Shown: positions 1 to 12,850, numbered from the stretch's first letter. The stretch: DNA of 64,000 nucleotides from Sclerotinia nivalis (GCA_029531795.1 JAPEIS010000008.1:1364001-1428000), one strand, 5' to 3'. A program made the numbers and translations. Notes: generated from the letters alone by a model not told the origin.

Positions 1-130
1 ATCTACCTATCGTACCCATACCTAAAAAAGGAAGAGTCTCCTTCATCGGTAACACACATACCATTTGCGATCGCGACGCGAAAAAAAAAGGAAATTCCAA
101 AAAAAAAACATCGAACCGCGAGACTACGTG

Positions 131-2962
131 ATGGCCTCGACCAACGGGATTCTCAGTCCCCCCACTCAACCGCATTTAGACATTACACTATCAGCGAAAC
201 GAAAACGCGACGATAACATTGATCAGCCCGCTCTCATAAATGGCATCAGTAACGAATCCAAAATCGCAATTACAGAAGAACCGGTGACGATAGATACACA
301 AGAACTTGTTCAGGATTTGATTGATGTACTGAAAAGGTGAGTTTGACATTGGCAGGAACGTTCCCAAACTGCTCATAAGAGATAGTCCCTTGTATAGCAT
401 AGCATCAATCCAAACTCAATCCTTTTTACTGATCTGAAAATCCCTAGTCATGACCCCTCGCCCTCCATCTTAACACGACCCCTTCCTGAACCAACCCCAT
501 CGGTCGAACCTCAAGCCAAGAGACAAAAGTCAGATGGCCCGACAGACTCGCCGACTATTCTCTCACGCGCGTCGGCAAACAGATATCTCACTATCGATGA
601 GGTTCTCAAAGATATTGATACTGCGGCATCCGACATTATAGAGAGGCTACAGTTATCCAATGGCGCGAATCGCAATCAATACATACCTGTTCCTGCTGGA
701 CAATCGGAACTATCTGTCAAGATTTTGGCCTTCAAGAAGAAAGCTCATGAGCTTGTGCGCAGAGAGAAGGCTAACACAGGACTACAAGCAAAGGCAAACA
801 GCAACCAAGTGATCAATTCTAGCAGTTACTTGGTAAACAGGAATTTTGGATCCAATGCTAATGCGCCAGTCACTGCTACATCGGAAGATAGCAAAGTGGT
901 TCTTACACTCTACGGCAACGCACCGCAACCGAAACAACTATTCTCTAGCTTACAGATTCCAATGAATTTTGATGGAGAATCAATTTCTCAGCCTCTCCGC
1001 GAAGCCGGCCTACCAAATGGAATTACAACAACAAAAATTGTTCCCATGCAGCCCACGAGCTTGGTTGATGATAAGAAACGTCCGCAGACTCTAGGGGAGC
1101 TATTCCCAACACCTCCAAACATTCATCCCTTGAAACCTCCCAAGCTTTCCAAGAGCTCATTGCCGACATCAATCGAAGGATGGCACCAACCATTAGTTGC
1201 CGATCCACGAAGTAATATCTATTCGAAGCAACCAGTTACTACTGGACAATGGCTTGATTATAGCAATACCTCATCGCTCAGTCCAGAACGAAAACGTATT
1301 AGAGTAGCATCCTCTAACGAAGATGTTGAAGCAGAGCTTGACTCGAACGAAGTTGATGCTGCCAAGTTGGATGCTTTGTTTCGGAGTGCATATTCAGGAT
1401 TTGCGCCAACCAAGGATGATTCAAAAGCTATCGCTCCGGAAAATGTCTTGAACAAGATCTGGTGGCAACGTGTAGGTGAAAAGCGATGGGGGGATATAGT
1501 TGGAAAGGCTGAGGGGCTCGGCGATGGCTATCCCACAGAACCAAGTACTGATAGCTTAGCTTTCAACGATGCGGAAATGGAAGAACTTGAGCAAGCAGTG
1601 AAAGAATCTCCCAATGCCTCAATAGATCCTAACTTGATGTCTACCGAACCAAAGGTGGAAAAGACTGCAGAAGAAAAGGATGTTGAAGAAGTACTCCAGG
1701 AAATCTCGGAATTGCTAGAGACACTCAACTCATACCAAAGGAATCGGCATATGTCTAACGCTACAGGGCGTCCTGCTGGCGTGTTTGGGGCATCCGAAAC
1801 TACATTCATGGGAACCCCTTCAAAACCCGGTGATTCAGAAGTGTCTACATATGAGATCCTCAAATCACAGTTGGCGTTGATGGTTGCCATGCTACCGCCA
1901 TATGCTGTTGCGAAGTTGAATTCCGACCAATTGGCTGAACTCAGCATTAGTACAAAAATTGAAGTTCCGTTGACCGATCAAAAGGGTGTCATGGAGGAAG
2001 ACGAGATGGCAGCTCGTGCAAAAGTGGCGGCAATGAGTGCAGCCTCAAATACACGCCCCACTACTAGCTCTTCCTTACACAGAAGCTCTTCTTCCGCTGC
2101 ACTTTACGGCAATCAATACTCGTCTTCGCGGCCAGCTCCAGCTCCTACTGGACAACATTACGCTACTGCTCAAACCCCGATCAGACCGCCGCCAAGTAAT
2201 TTGCAACGTCCGCCTGCCACTGCGCCTGTGCCTACTTCGTACACACAGCGTACACCATCGGCTCCATCTTATCGTCCAGCGGCTTATCCGGGACCTGCCT
2301 ACCCACACCAGTTCAGAACGCCAGGCCCAGCGGCACCGCAATATGCTCAAGCAAACGGTCAACAGCAACAGTATCAACATAATACGCCCGCTGCCTCCTA
2401 TACACGCCCTCCAACTCAACCTTACCAAAATATTCCACAGTCTACACCTCAGGCGGTGCGATATCCAAGTCAACCACCATACGCTGCCCAGCAACAGCCA
2501 ATTCAAAATGGTGCCGCGTATCCTCAGGCTTACGGGAATGGAGCACATGTTGGCCGACAAAGCTCGCCTCAAAAACCCGTGTATAATCAAGCAAACCATC
2601 TTTCTCAACCTCAAGTCCGCCCTCCATACTCAACACCCGCCCCGCCCATTCTACCACCAAATGCCACGAGACACATGCAAGGCCCATTGGCCCAACCACC
2701 TGTCATGAACGGATCTTCTCAATCACCTCAACCTCAGCCTCAACAGTCTTTGCCACCGCAACCACATCACCAAAACTCTTACAATAACATGAGTACTTTT
2801 TTGACTTCAGGCGAGCAACAGACTATAATTGACCGTCAGCGCGCACAAATCGTTCAGCAACAAGGGACCCAACATCAAGCTAGAAACGCCGCTCAAGCAG
2901 GTGCTCTAGGATCACCACAGCCACAAATTAATGCCAACAGTGCCGTTGCGGCAGGGTTATGA
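131..2962 (+). CDS. Conserved Gln/Pro-rich ascomycete protein, function not recognised
   Basis: Two exons (131-336, 448-2962) joined over a 111-nt intron with a GTGAGT donor and CTAG acceptor give 906 residues in one frame. The ATG at 131 is chosen because the in-frame upstream codons lack an ATG. The N-terminal third has a basic KRKR patch that could be a nuclear signal, then a predicted helical stretch rich in charged residues (about residues 105-175). The middle holds conserved-looking blocks: VLTLYGNAP, TLGELFPTPP, TGQWLDYS, and IWWQRVGEKRWGD near residue 400. An acidic coiled region (about 470-510, EEVLQEISELLETL) follows. The last 300 residues are low-complexity Pro/Gln/Ser/Tyr, typical of transcription or chromatin scaffold proteins. 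I recall similar blocks in other filamentous fungi but cannot assign a family; a nuclear role is only a guess from composition. Confidence 0.8.
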
Positions 2963-3676
2963 AGTAGTTAATTTAATGGTGTTTACGTAGGGATCTTATT
3001 GAGACGTTCATGTCTGGATAATCATAGGATGGTTGGTGCAAATCTTGGGAGGAAAGAACCAACTTCCAAGTCGAGCATTTTTCTTCTTCATACTTTATGC
3101 GCGCAGTAGTTTAATTTTCATGGATGGATGGCGTTTATCAGGACTGTTCAATTTGAGGATGGAGCATGGATGGTAGGGAAGTAAAGGGAAGCGGTCAGGA
3201 ATGACTGGGTAGATGGTCTATGATCGATACGTGTTCTTTTGGTGGTTATAGGGCTGTACGTACAGCTTATATGTTGCGGGAGACAGTGTTAAAAATGTGT
3301 AAGATTATAGATCTTTGGTTTTTCAAATTCATTGAGATAAATAGTTTTGTTCATTTGAGTGTGATTGTAATGTGTAACCACATAATCTACTTATGCTGAT
3401 GAGTCGTGAAATCCTTAAGATTAATATCCCTGCTAGAGATACAGAGTTGAGTCTCCTTAAAATCAATATACATTTGTTGGGGTTTTTCCCGACACCGTCA
3501 AATATTCCCATCCATACCCATCCCTATAACGCTTGTCCTCCAGCGATGACAATGACTAAATTACAAGATACAGTACACTAAAACAATACAGTCGAACTTT
3601 CCACATTCGAAACTCAGCACCTATGCCCACTTGAACTGATCAATTCATTTAGATTAATCAGCCGCCTCAATAACAA
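2963..3676. other. Convergent intergenic region
   Basis: This 714-bp stretch lies between the 3' ends of two genes that face each other, so it should contain two 3' UTRs and polyadenylation signals. I see no open reading frame of interest and no repeat. Confidence 0.7.
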
Positions 3677-5461
3677 TCAAGCACCGGAATAGACCGCCGT
3701 ACAACCTCTTCCGCACTCAATCCTCTGTTCAACACTTACATTTCTTCCGCCAATCTTCACCGTCTTCCTCGGCGTAATTTGGAAGCGATGTTCCTCCCTC
3801 CTTCCCTTCTCCCTATCAGCCGCCAAATCCAGCGGTTGTATATATACCGGCTGGCTAACATTATTTCTCTTTCCGGTGCCTAGTTGATAGTACTCATTTC
3901 CGCCCCACCATAATACATCAGCGCCCCAATTCGTGTCATTTGACCTGGATTTAGAAGTGGCGTTTACATGTGTCACGTTGTTCATTACGGCAGAGGCGTG
4001 AGTACTGCCGATTGAGAGGCTGGAAAGTCGGATGGGGATTACGGTTCGGGCGGCTTCGTCATATTCGAAGAGGCCAGAGAGAGCTTTCAATTTGGACGGG
4101 ATGCCTTGTACGTGTGTCCAGCGGCCGTTTCCAAGGGTGCCATAGATTCCTTGTCCGCAGGCCCAGGTGTCGGCGGTGATGCGGCCCAGATCCAAGGGAG
4201 GTGCTTCTTCAGATTGGCCGGCGACTCGGGTAGCGTCGACGGTGAAGAATGTGTTGACTCCGCCTGCGAAGACGCCTGTTACCCGAGGAAGCAGATTGGT
4301 GCCTTTATAGAGCCGGTCGATAGGGACTAGGGAGGGAGCATCAATGGTAGATGATTCGGAATTATATTCAAAGCCGAGCTGACCAACAGAGTTATCACCG
4401 AAACTAAAGACTCGTCCTTGTGTATCGACTGCCAGGGAGTGGTAGTCACCGGTAGCAATTTTTGCGATATCGAATCCTTGAAGTGTACTTATGTGATGAG
4501 GTTGATCGTATCTTCCGGACGGTCGCGACGTCCACGTTAAACCGGGGACACCGAGTTGCCCTTTAGTAGGGTAGTCTTCGGAACCGGATGCGGCAGAGAA
4601 GAGACGACCTTTGGAAGTGAGGAGAAGGCAATGCTCGAGACCGCTGCTGATATCAGACACCTTTTCTCCCCAGACGATCTTATCTGGGTTCATTGTTCGA
4701 TAACCTATTTGAGATTGACTGCTCCAAAATGGTATCCAAGAGCTTTCTTTTGGCTTTGGCTCTAATTCCTGATATGCTTTTGAAGCTGGAATTGAGTATA
4801 CCGTGCCTTTTGACGACAGTGCTATGACGCGATCTTTTGATATAGCTAACTTGACAAGATCTTTCCCTTTCAGTGTTGGTGTAGGCTCCTTACAATCCGG
4901 CGAGTATCCTGTACCCCATTGCAGCAGATCGCCGTTCTCAGTAATTGCTGCCGCAAAGTTACGATCTAACTTAAGGTCTCGAATAATCTTTCCATCGAAA
5001 TATGGTATTCGTCTTGGCGTCTTGATATTGATTTCGTCAGAGTCGGGTGCAACAACTCGACCCGTATTTGATCCCCATGCATATACCCCTGGATTCTCCC
5101 AACTCCTCTTCACTTGCAAATGTTGTGAACTTATTTGGTCTCGATTCTCTTCTTTTGTGCTGGTGTTCTTCCTCTTCTTTTCAAATTGCAGCTCCGCTGG
5201 AGTAGGAATCTCTTCTGCGTGTAGAGCTCGTGGATAACCTGACGCATATAAACCTCCGGCGCATATTGTAACTGATAACAACAACGCTGCTCTCCGTGAT
5301 CTCAAAGATCTACTTGCAACAGCAACTCGAGAACCACTTAAGCCTCCAATATTTCTCTTCTGGGAAGCAATTGGGTGACTAGAATGTCGATTTGCTCGTT
5401 GGATAATCGTACCACATCTTGGAGCTACTTTATTCGATAACATCATTGTTTTCATGTGCAT
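3677..5461 (-). CDS. RCC1-repeat mitochondrial protein, FMP25-like
   Basis: A single exon of 594 residues. The N-terminus is basic and Ser/Arg-rich without acidic residues (about residues 1-56), as in a mitochondrial presequence. One hydrophobic segment follows (about 58-74, LLLSVTICAGGLYAS) and would anchor the protein in the inner membrane. The rest is built of RCC1-type blades: YAWGSNTGR near 115, LLQWGTGYS, HSLAVDTQGRVFSFGDNSVGQLG near 345, CGQGIYGTLGNG near 440 and WWGGNEYYQLGTG near 525. This order matches the yeast FMP25 family, implicated in assembly of respiratory complex III, which is where the function call comes from. Met-3 (5455) is an equally possible start. It is divergent from COG3 with 246 bp between the starts. 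Confidence 0.85.
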   Translation of the reverse strand: MHMKTMMLSNKVAPRCGTIIQRANRHSSHPIASQKRNIGGLSGSRVAVASRSLRSRRAALLLSVTICAGGLYASGYPRALHAEEIPTPAELQFEKKRKNTSTKEENRDQISSQHLQVKRSWENPGVYAWGSNTGRVVAPDSDEINIKTPRRIPYFDGKIIRDLKLDRNFAAAITENGDLLQWGTGYSPDCKEPTPTLKGKDLVKLAISKDRVIALSSKGTVYSIPASKAYQELEPKPKESSWIPFWSSQSQIGYRTMNPDKIVWGEKVSDISSGLEHCLLLTSKGRLFSAASGSEDYPTKGQLGVPGLTWTSRPSGRYDQPHHISTLQGFDIAKIATGDYHSLAVDTQGRVFSFGDNSVGQLGFEYNSESSTIDAPSLVPIDRLYKGTNLLPRVTGVFAGGVNTFFTVDATRVAGQSEEAPPLDLGRITADTWACGQGIYGTLGNGRWTHVQGIPSKLKALSGLFEYDEAARTVIPIRLSSLSIGSTHASAVMNNVTHVNATSKSRSNDTNWGADVLWWGGNEYYQLGTGKRNNVSQPVYIQPLDLAADREKGRREEHRFQITPRKTVKIGGRNVSVEQRIECGRGCTAVYSGA

Positions 5462-5707
5462 TTATCAACAATTGGGAAACGGGCTTTGTATGAATGTTTG
5501 TTAGACTCCCGACTACCCCTCATGCCATAAAGTTCTCTTCAGCCTTGTGCTTCAATGACGAGATGATATAAGATCCTGAGCCAATAGCATCCTAGTAAAT
5601 GTAAGTCTTATGGTCCGTGCCTATCCCCATGAATAAACGGGTGTTCCGAATATTCATGACACTTCAGCCTTACCGGTTGCTTTTCTTCAATGTAAGGAAC
5701 CGGCAAA

Positions 5708-8412
5708 ATGTATGAAGATGCGTGGTACAGTTTTGTACCGGAAACACATCCCAAAAGGGACAATGTCGTCCCGCAGGCATCACAACATCGTCGCAGAGAA
5801 TCTCTGTTGCAGCAAACTAACGTAAGTCTCTCTCATACTCTTAGAGGCATCGTGTTAATGAGTTTATACAGGGTAACAACCAGATGCTGGACCAGAACTC
5901 TTCATTGCTGGGGATATATGAGGATGAACCTTCATCTAAAGACCCCCCGAAAGCTACATTGGCAAGAAGAGCAAAATCATACAGCGATTTCTACGAAGTA
6001 GCTATGGCATATATAAACAAGGAAGCGAACGATGGGAAGACACAAAACGAGCGCGATATTGAAGTAGGGGAAGCTAAGATTCCTCTTTTTGAGGAGCGGT
6101 ACAGCGCGCTTGAGGACGACCTTGTGGATGGAAGCCTAGAGGAATATCAGTATGTAGATACAAGTGGCAAGAATCAAATCAATACGCTGACCTATGAGAA
6201 GGTTATATCTAGATCAATTAATCCTATCCGAGCGTCACCTTGACAACCTTTTAAGTGATACCTCAAGTGCGCTTGATACACTGGCCACCCTGTCCGAATC
6301 ATTCAAGAATGTCGAAGCGCAAACCACAGCCTTTCAAGCACAATGTGAAGATCTTTTGGAAGAACAAAAACGTATACGTGAATTGGCGGATGAAGTCGGG
6401 ACGGATTTGCAATACTATGCCTATCTTGAACCTCTGACTCGTCGCTTGAATGCCCCTGGTGCTGGAAGGCTTGTTAAAAATGGTGACTTTTTGGAAATGT
6501 TGGAGAATCTCAATTCTTGTATCGAGTTCATGGATCAGCATGTAGGTTTTGTCTTTTATTATGTTCATAGGTCAGAAGCCTGTGTACCTGGGAGTACCTT
6601 CGTCGAAGTCTGTTATACACTGCGTTTGTACATGCTACTGTTGTTTGATTTGTTGTCAAATTCCTTCACATGTTATCTTATTGGGTTGCGTTTTGGATAC
6701 CTTCTATATCAATGAGCCACGTAACGCCATATTACAAGGCTCTCAGCAACGTTTAGATAAGCCTTTGAGTCTCCGTGACTAACTGTTTACAGCCAAACTA
6801 TAAAGACTCGACTGTATATAAGACTCGCTACACGACACTTCTAGATAAGGCCCTCAATCTTGCCCAAGTTGCCTTCTCAAATGCTCTTCGTGAGGTTTCA
6901 GACGATGCCTCGAAACAGCTAAAAGCGAAAGAACAAACAGAGACAAATCAATACATTCTTCTCTATGGCAAGTACGAATCTGCCAAGGAGAGTCTAGGCC
7001 TTCCCATTGAACGGCTTTTGACCACTGAGGAATTTGCGTTTGGAAGAAGGGGAGATGTGGACCGGACACCGTACATCCAACAATGGCATAACCTCTATCA
7101 GCAATTACTTGAGGCCTATATAAGATCCCGTGATCCCGTTGGACCTCTTGTTCTTAAAAATCTTCAAAAGTTCGCAACTACTGCACCTCTCCCTGACAAG
7201 GAGTTTGAATTATTTGCTAGACGATGTGTGCAATACATCTTCGATACATGCCAGAACGAGTTGAAATTGGCAGCTAAGTTCTTTCAGGATGGGCCTCTTA
7301 TGGCAGATTATCCTCCGCCTCCTATTCCGTGGAACATGCCTAGTGTATACCTCGAGAAGTTGGAGGAAAGCTGCTTGTCTCACGTCAAGACGCTCAATGG
7401 GTTCCTAGCCCCATATTTGAGCAATGGGGACTTGCATCGAGTTTGCGATTTGGTTACTTGGCTTGGTGACACTTTTATTTCGGCGGAGGCACATGAAGAT
7501 GAAAGCCGCGATGGACAAAGATTGGCTGCACAGGTTTTGTTGAGCGTTCATCTATGGCCATTAGCTGATCAGCTTTTTATCATGGAAGCAAGAAAACTTG
7601 AGCTCTTCAAATCATCTCCGGAAGATCTCAAGATTATATCTTCAAATGCTCCAAAGTTATCCAATGAGAAAGTCATTCCAACTAGTGGCTTGCGAGTTGA
7701 TACAACTCTTAAAGCTCCCGAGGAAGGCACATCTGTCGAGGCTGGAGTTTCAAACGCGTTTCCAACGGTCAAGACGGCCGTTGGTTTACTCGTCTTATAT
7801 AACGAAAGCATGCATGAGAGAACAGTAAGTCGCCTAACATGTAGATCCGATCGTGATTACTCTGACATTTATCTACAGCTTAAGAAGGGCGATGTTCTTT
7901 ACGAGATCGTGCATCAAACTACCGAGTCTCTCCAGAGAGCCGCCACGATCATAAAGCGAACTTCTAACAATATCATGGATGCACAACTTTTCCTCATCAA
8001 GAATCTTATGCTCATCGAGAATCTGTTCATGACTCACGAGATCCCAGACTCCATTCGTCAATCTGCCGAACTTGACTTCACTCCTCTATGGGAAACCCTC
8101 AAGGAACTCCAATCACGCCATCAAGTGTTTAATCCTCTTGCATATATTAGACCAATTATCAAAGGCCAATTACTTCCTGCCGTGGTTGATAAAGTATTAG
8201 ATGCAAGAAAGGAATTAGAGAAGGTTTTGGTGCAACAAATTACGGCATTTACCAAGCACTGGCAATCGAGGTTATCAGAGAGGGATCCGAAGAAGAGAGA
8301 TCAGGTAGCAAAGGCTACACAGGAATTGGACGTTTTGTTAGAGAGTGTCTTTGATGAAGAGACCACGAGAGCGGCATTGTTGAGGATGATTAAAGGTGGT
8401 GAGGAGTATTAG
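5708..8412 (+). CDS. COG3: Conserved oligomeric Golgi complex subunit 3 (Sec34 family)
   Basis: COG3 is a lobe-A subunit of the COG tether that captures vesicles in retrograde transport within the Golgi. Five exons (5708-5821, 5872-6149, 6202-6541, 6793-7824, 7879-8412) give 765 residues. The N-terminus MYEDAWYSFVPE is typical of fungal members. The Sec34 region covers roughly residues 100-270 and includes RELADEVGTDLQYYAYLEPLTRRLN and CIEFMDQHPNYKDS, the latter formed across the 251-nt intron 6542-6792 and matching the animal consensus of Ser-His-Pro-Asn-Phe/Tyr. The 52-nt intron 6150-6201 (GTATGT donor, CTGAC branch site) restores the frame that is otherwise broken near 6202. The last intron (7825-7878) is 54 nt and stop-free, so retention would add 18 residues. 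The family call is firm; the second intron's acceptor could be 6198 instead. Confidence 0.9.
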
Positions 8413-9631
8413 ATAGTGGAAATGGATATATACTGCCATCGCTTGATATTTGGCATGAAGTCATAAATCAATACCATCTTGAACATCATCATCTATTTTA
8501 CCCTGTCATGAGCCATCCCATCAAAATCCTAGATATTATATGAACTGTCAGTGAAACTCCTAATACATCATTCTCATTCCTTGAATATTTTAGTCTTTGT
8601 AATATATCCCCACTTACACAATATCTCTCATAATATGCATCTTTCGGTCATTGTATGCACCACCTCTACGATATTGCTACCTGTGGTTTTCATCCACATT
8701 CAACCAGAATCTAGGATTCGAATCTCCCCAATCTCCTCAATCTTCCCTCTTTCTTCGTCACTTCATATCATTTAAAACCATCTTCATCGCATCGCATACC
8801 TATCCTTCCCTCCACCGCCAGCCATTCCACAAATAACCACACCCCTAACCTCTCCCCGTAACTTTCAACTTTCAACTCCCCGACGGCTCTACACCTCAGC
8901 CCAGTTGAAACCTCCTCCTCTGATCTTCATCTCCTCCTATCCGTTATTCTTATTCCTTAAACGCACACGCATCCATTCAAATACAACATGCTACTATCCC
9001 ATCCCAACCCGACAATTAATGAATATAGTGACTAATCTTAGGATTGAGATGGCTCTGTCTGTACTAGATAATTTCAAGTCCATTGAGCCGAATATAAACA
9101 TACATACACATACCGGAAGTCTGTGTATGCTCAATGGAGAAGCGTTGATAAATACACAGGCATTAAGTCATTCGGCAAGTCAGGTCAAGAAATATAGTAT
9201 GAATCTCATTAATTAAATTGGTATATTGTTAGCACATGATAACCTAATGGGCTTTTACCCAGCTCTCTAGCGAAGCAATTCTATCAAAGCTCCTTTGGGT
9301 ATGAACAATTTGAGAAACGGAGTTCCTTTGAATCAATACCCCCAATCAACCCACGCCAAAACACCCCGCCAAACAACTACCATTCATTCATTCACCGGTG
9401 AAAGCTTACATCTTCATGTCACAAACGCCACTCTTTGTCGTAGTTTGCCTCATCTCTCCGTTCTTCTGACATCAAATCTTCGCGCTTTGTAGTGTCTTTC
9501 TCTAGCCTCGCCATAATCCTTATTTGTAATGTTTTCCGTATGACCTCCATCACTCGCATGATTGGAACCATAAATCTTTGTGTTCAACCATTCGCGGAAT
9601 TCCCTCGCACCCCAAAACCCTCAACTTCCTC
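8413..9631. other. Convergent intergenic region without a supported gene
   Basis: About 1.2 kb between the ends of COG3 and the RSC1/2-type gene. Short open frames (for example 8905-9216, 103 codons) have no recognisable motif, no splice support and ordinary non-coding composition. The stretch 8780-8960 is rich in C and T. Confidence 0.6.
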
Positions 9632-12436
9632 TTAAGCCCCATCATTTAACTGTTTATAGAGCGCCTCTGTTCCCTTCTCCAAATTCTCTGTCCAGGTTTT
9701 GATAGACTTAACTTGAGCATCAAGTATAGCTTGCTTTCTAACCTCGGCCTCAGCTTTCGTACGCTTCAATCTTTCCTTGGCTTCGATTTCCAGCTCGACT
9801 TCACGGATTTTGCGTTTCTTCTCCAGATCTTCCTTACGTCGCACTTTATTGGCTAAATACTTCAAGCTATGTCCCAGACCTTGCGACTCATCCGGAATTG
9901 GATTGTAATCCAGTGGTGGTGAGGTGTAGAAAATGATCCTGCCAAATTCGTCTGTGTGAAATTGTGATCGAACATCGGCTGGGATAGAAGAATTTGCAGC
10001 ATCGGGTAGTGTGTAGACTTCAATTGCGCGTGGTGGATTATATGCGTTGCCATGCGAGACATGTGAATTTGAACTAGAGCCACCAACGCGTGGCGTACTG
10101 CTGCTGTGGTAACTTTGATAGTTGGCTAGTGGGTTGGAGTGGTGATGTGTAGCGGTTGGAGTAGCGGTAGTATGATGGTTATAAGTAGTTGGTTGGTATG
10201 ATGGAGTTGGCGGTACAACTGGCGCAGTTCCGTGCGAGCTGTATGAATGAGCATGCTGAGGTGGTGCTGGAGAGGCAGAGGGCCGAGCTTGTGCAAAAGA
10301 TTGCGTATATGGCGGTTGGGTTGAGTGCTGGCTGATCATGGGCGAGGCAGTAGCACTTGGAGTCGTTCCAGTCATTGAGATGTCTCCTTGTGAGTCGAAC
10401 CGAGGTCTATCGGTTGGAGGCGGAGGGCGAATTGGTTCCGGATTTGGTAGAGGAGATGCGGGAGGTGGAGTGGGCGATGGTGGCGGAGAGTCCTTTATAA
10501 TGTTAGAATATGCAAACCGACACATTTTATGGGAGAACACTTACATTTTCGGCGCGAGGCAGTTTATGCACAGCTCCGACAATAGGAGGCGCCCCTTTTA
10601 CGCCAAGTGTAGGCTTTGGTGTTTCGTCATGTTCTGTGGCATCATCACGAAGTAGATGCTTAATCGGGCTTGGAAACTTCTTCATCGGCCTTGGAGTGTC
10701 AAAGAGATCCATTTCATAATCTTTCTCCCTCACTTCATCTGGCACACAGCTAGCCCAGGTTTTGATTTTGTTGAGCTTGAATGCATGTTCATTGTAACGC
10801 GCCTCACAAACATAAATCTCCTTGTGTGCAGGGAAATTACGAGGGCGTCCTTTGAAGTATCTTGTAAAAAACATGACAAAGCAACGGTCGACAACATCAT
10901 CAATCTTATGATCAATATAGCGTCCAGTCTTGACGACCTCATTTTCATAGAAATGCTTGTCAAAGCGATGAACTGTTTGCTCAGGCCGTAAATACCAACA
11001 AGCATTAATCCAGTCTTGTCCTTCAATATCCCGCCAGGTCCGATATATTTGCCCAACTACTGGCTTTGTAACATCATTGAGATTAGTTATGTGGATCCAG
11101 TCGCCAACCTTCCACACCTCGCCTTTATAAAGTATTTCTTTCAAGGGTATTCGTCCATCTTCGGAGGCAAAGTCTTCATCGGGTCTATTCTTCTCTTGTT
11201 CAGCAAGAGCTCTAGCTTCGTTTTGAAGGAACACTGCATCGTTGTAAACTTCACTATCCTCCTCATTGAATGCCTTGGCATTATCAAACATGAGCTCTAT
11301 ATCTTTAAGAACTTCACCCACAGTTTCATACTTCTTGCGCTTTGCCTGCCTCTTAATAAGATCCATTGCCATTGGAGCCTTAACTTCCTGGTAATATTCT
11401 GGCATGTTGGTCTTATCGGGCAATCTTTCGAATGGTGCAATTTTGAGCTCTCCTCTAGGATTTTTGAATTTCCTTAATCCTTTCAGGATATTATTTATGC
11501 GGGCTTCCATTGGAGTATGCACCTTGGGTGGCCTGCCGCGCTTCTTCTGCTCCTCAGGCTCTTTTACTGTTTCATCGCCCCCATCTCGCCTGTTCATGCT
11601 CGAACGTCGAATTTTACGTTTGTATTTTCGTTTCACGCCGTCATCATCCGAATCGTCTTCCTCATCGTCCTCTTCATCATCCTCGTCATCCTCCTCCTGC
11701 TCTTCGTCTTCCGGGCCCGGCGGCGGTGAATCTTCGACAGGTGGGAGTTCTCCGAGATCAGGCAGCTCTGCTTCCTCCGCAGTAATAACCTTTCCATCTA
11801 CCAATTGTTGCATTTCCTTCTTGAACAACTCTCTAAGCGCAATGGCGTCGTGATATGCAGCTGCAGACGGGCGATTGTAAACTTGCGCATTATGCGATAT
11901 GAGAGCGAAGTCGCGGACGAATTCTTTGAAGTTCTTATATTGTTTCTTAAGGATTTTTTGCTAGGAGAGTGTCCCATTAGATTCATTCGCGCGCATTTGA
12001 TAGGTAGGAAATACATACTCTAACTGTGCTAAATGCAGTAGGTTCTTTAATCACCTCGAAGTAGTCTGGTAGAAACCTCTTGTTGAGCATGCGCTGAAAT
12101 AGCTGTGAAATGTCGTAACCACTAATACCATATTAGCAATCCCTTGGAAAAAATAAATGCGCCGACTCAATTGACCTACTCTTCAGTGCGATATTCAGAC
12201 AATTTGTGTACAACCTCATTCATAACAGTATATCCATCCTTTGTAACACCGTCGGCCGTCGCAAGGGAGCCCGCTGGTTCTGGTGCTGTTTCCGTTACTT
12301 TTGTGTCTGCCTTTGCAGCAACTGGTTCGGCTTCTGCTTCTGGCGCATCGGTCATTTCAACGTCATTGGACGTCGTAGGTTCTTCTTCCCTGACAGTTGA
12401 TTCATCCTGAATCGGGGTCGGCATAGGCGACTCCAT
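9632..12436 (-). CDS. RSC1: RSC chromatin remodelling complex subunit RSC1/RSC2 type (two bromodomains plus BAH)
   Basis: Four exons on the minus strand (12436-12180, 12121-12019, 11960-10545, 10492-9632) give 878 residues, the usual size for Rsc1/Rsc2. A Pro/Glu/Ala-rich acidic N-terminus precedes bromodomain 1 (about residues 75-172), which is split over three exons and includes PDYFEVIKEP and AQVYNRPSA. A long acidic run (GPEDEEQEEDDEDDEEDD) and an AT-hook-like KKRGRPPK follow. Bromodomain 2 (about 270-385) has MPEYYQEVKAPMAMD and NAKAFNEEDSEVY. The BAH domain (about 393-535) has WKVGDWIHI and WYLRPEQTVH. The C-terminus is a Pro/Ser/His-rich linker and a Lys/Glu coiled coil. The complex slides and ejects nucleosomes and the bromodomains read acetyl-lysine. 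One gene usually covers both yeast paralogues in filamentous fungi, so the symbol is by family. It is divergent from OTU1. Confidence 0.93.
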
Positions 12437-12850
12437 CTTTCTTATTTAATGCAGCAACTATTTCGCGGGGTTGTGTTGCTAAGGATTTGTCGCTTTTGGG
12501 GGAGCTCGAGTACATAATCGCGTTGGAGCGCGATCCCCACAACCGACAAGGGAAAATGGTCTGGTCACGTGTATAGATGAGCTACTGCTTATCCTTGGTA
12601 AGCTGTCAAAGTTGACAGCGAAGAGAAGAGAGAGAGGGAGAGAGAGAGAAACACCATTTACTCACTTTTGCCACAAACATTTTTGAATTTAAGCCATATA
12701 CGCTTCTATACGGTTCTAGATGACATTACCACTTACTAAGTATTTTAGATGATTCACGAATTTAAAGCATTTAATCATCCATAAATAAATCTACAAACCA
12801 CATACCAAGAATCCCTTTCGTTATCCACGTGCCAATATCAAGATATCAAG
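12437..12850. promoter_or_regulatory. Divergent RSC1 / OTU1 promoter region
   Basis: The 414 bp between the two start codons hold a GA-rich tract (12620-12650) and two CACGTG palindromes at 12566-12571 and 12826-12831, the core recognised by basic helix-loop-helix factors. Whether either gene responds to such a factor is not shown by the sequence. Confidence 0.45.

Noticed and set aside
2075..2614. 179-codon open frame opposite the first gene
   Set aside because: It is the antisense shadow of the low-complexity Pro/Gln coding sequence, with Arg/Trp/Leu-biased composition.
6202..6202. Single-base frameshift in COG3
   Set aside because: An intron with a consensus donor and branch site (6150-6201) repairs the frame and improves the family alignment, so a lesion is not needed.
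8905..9216. 103-codon open frame between COG3 and the RSC1-type gene
   Set aside because: No motif, no splice context and composition like the flanking non-coding DNA.
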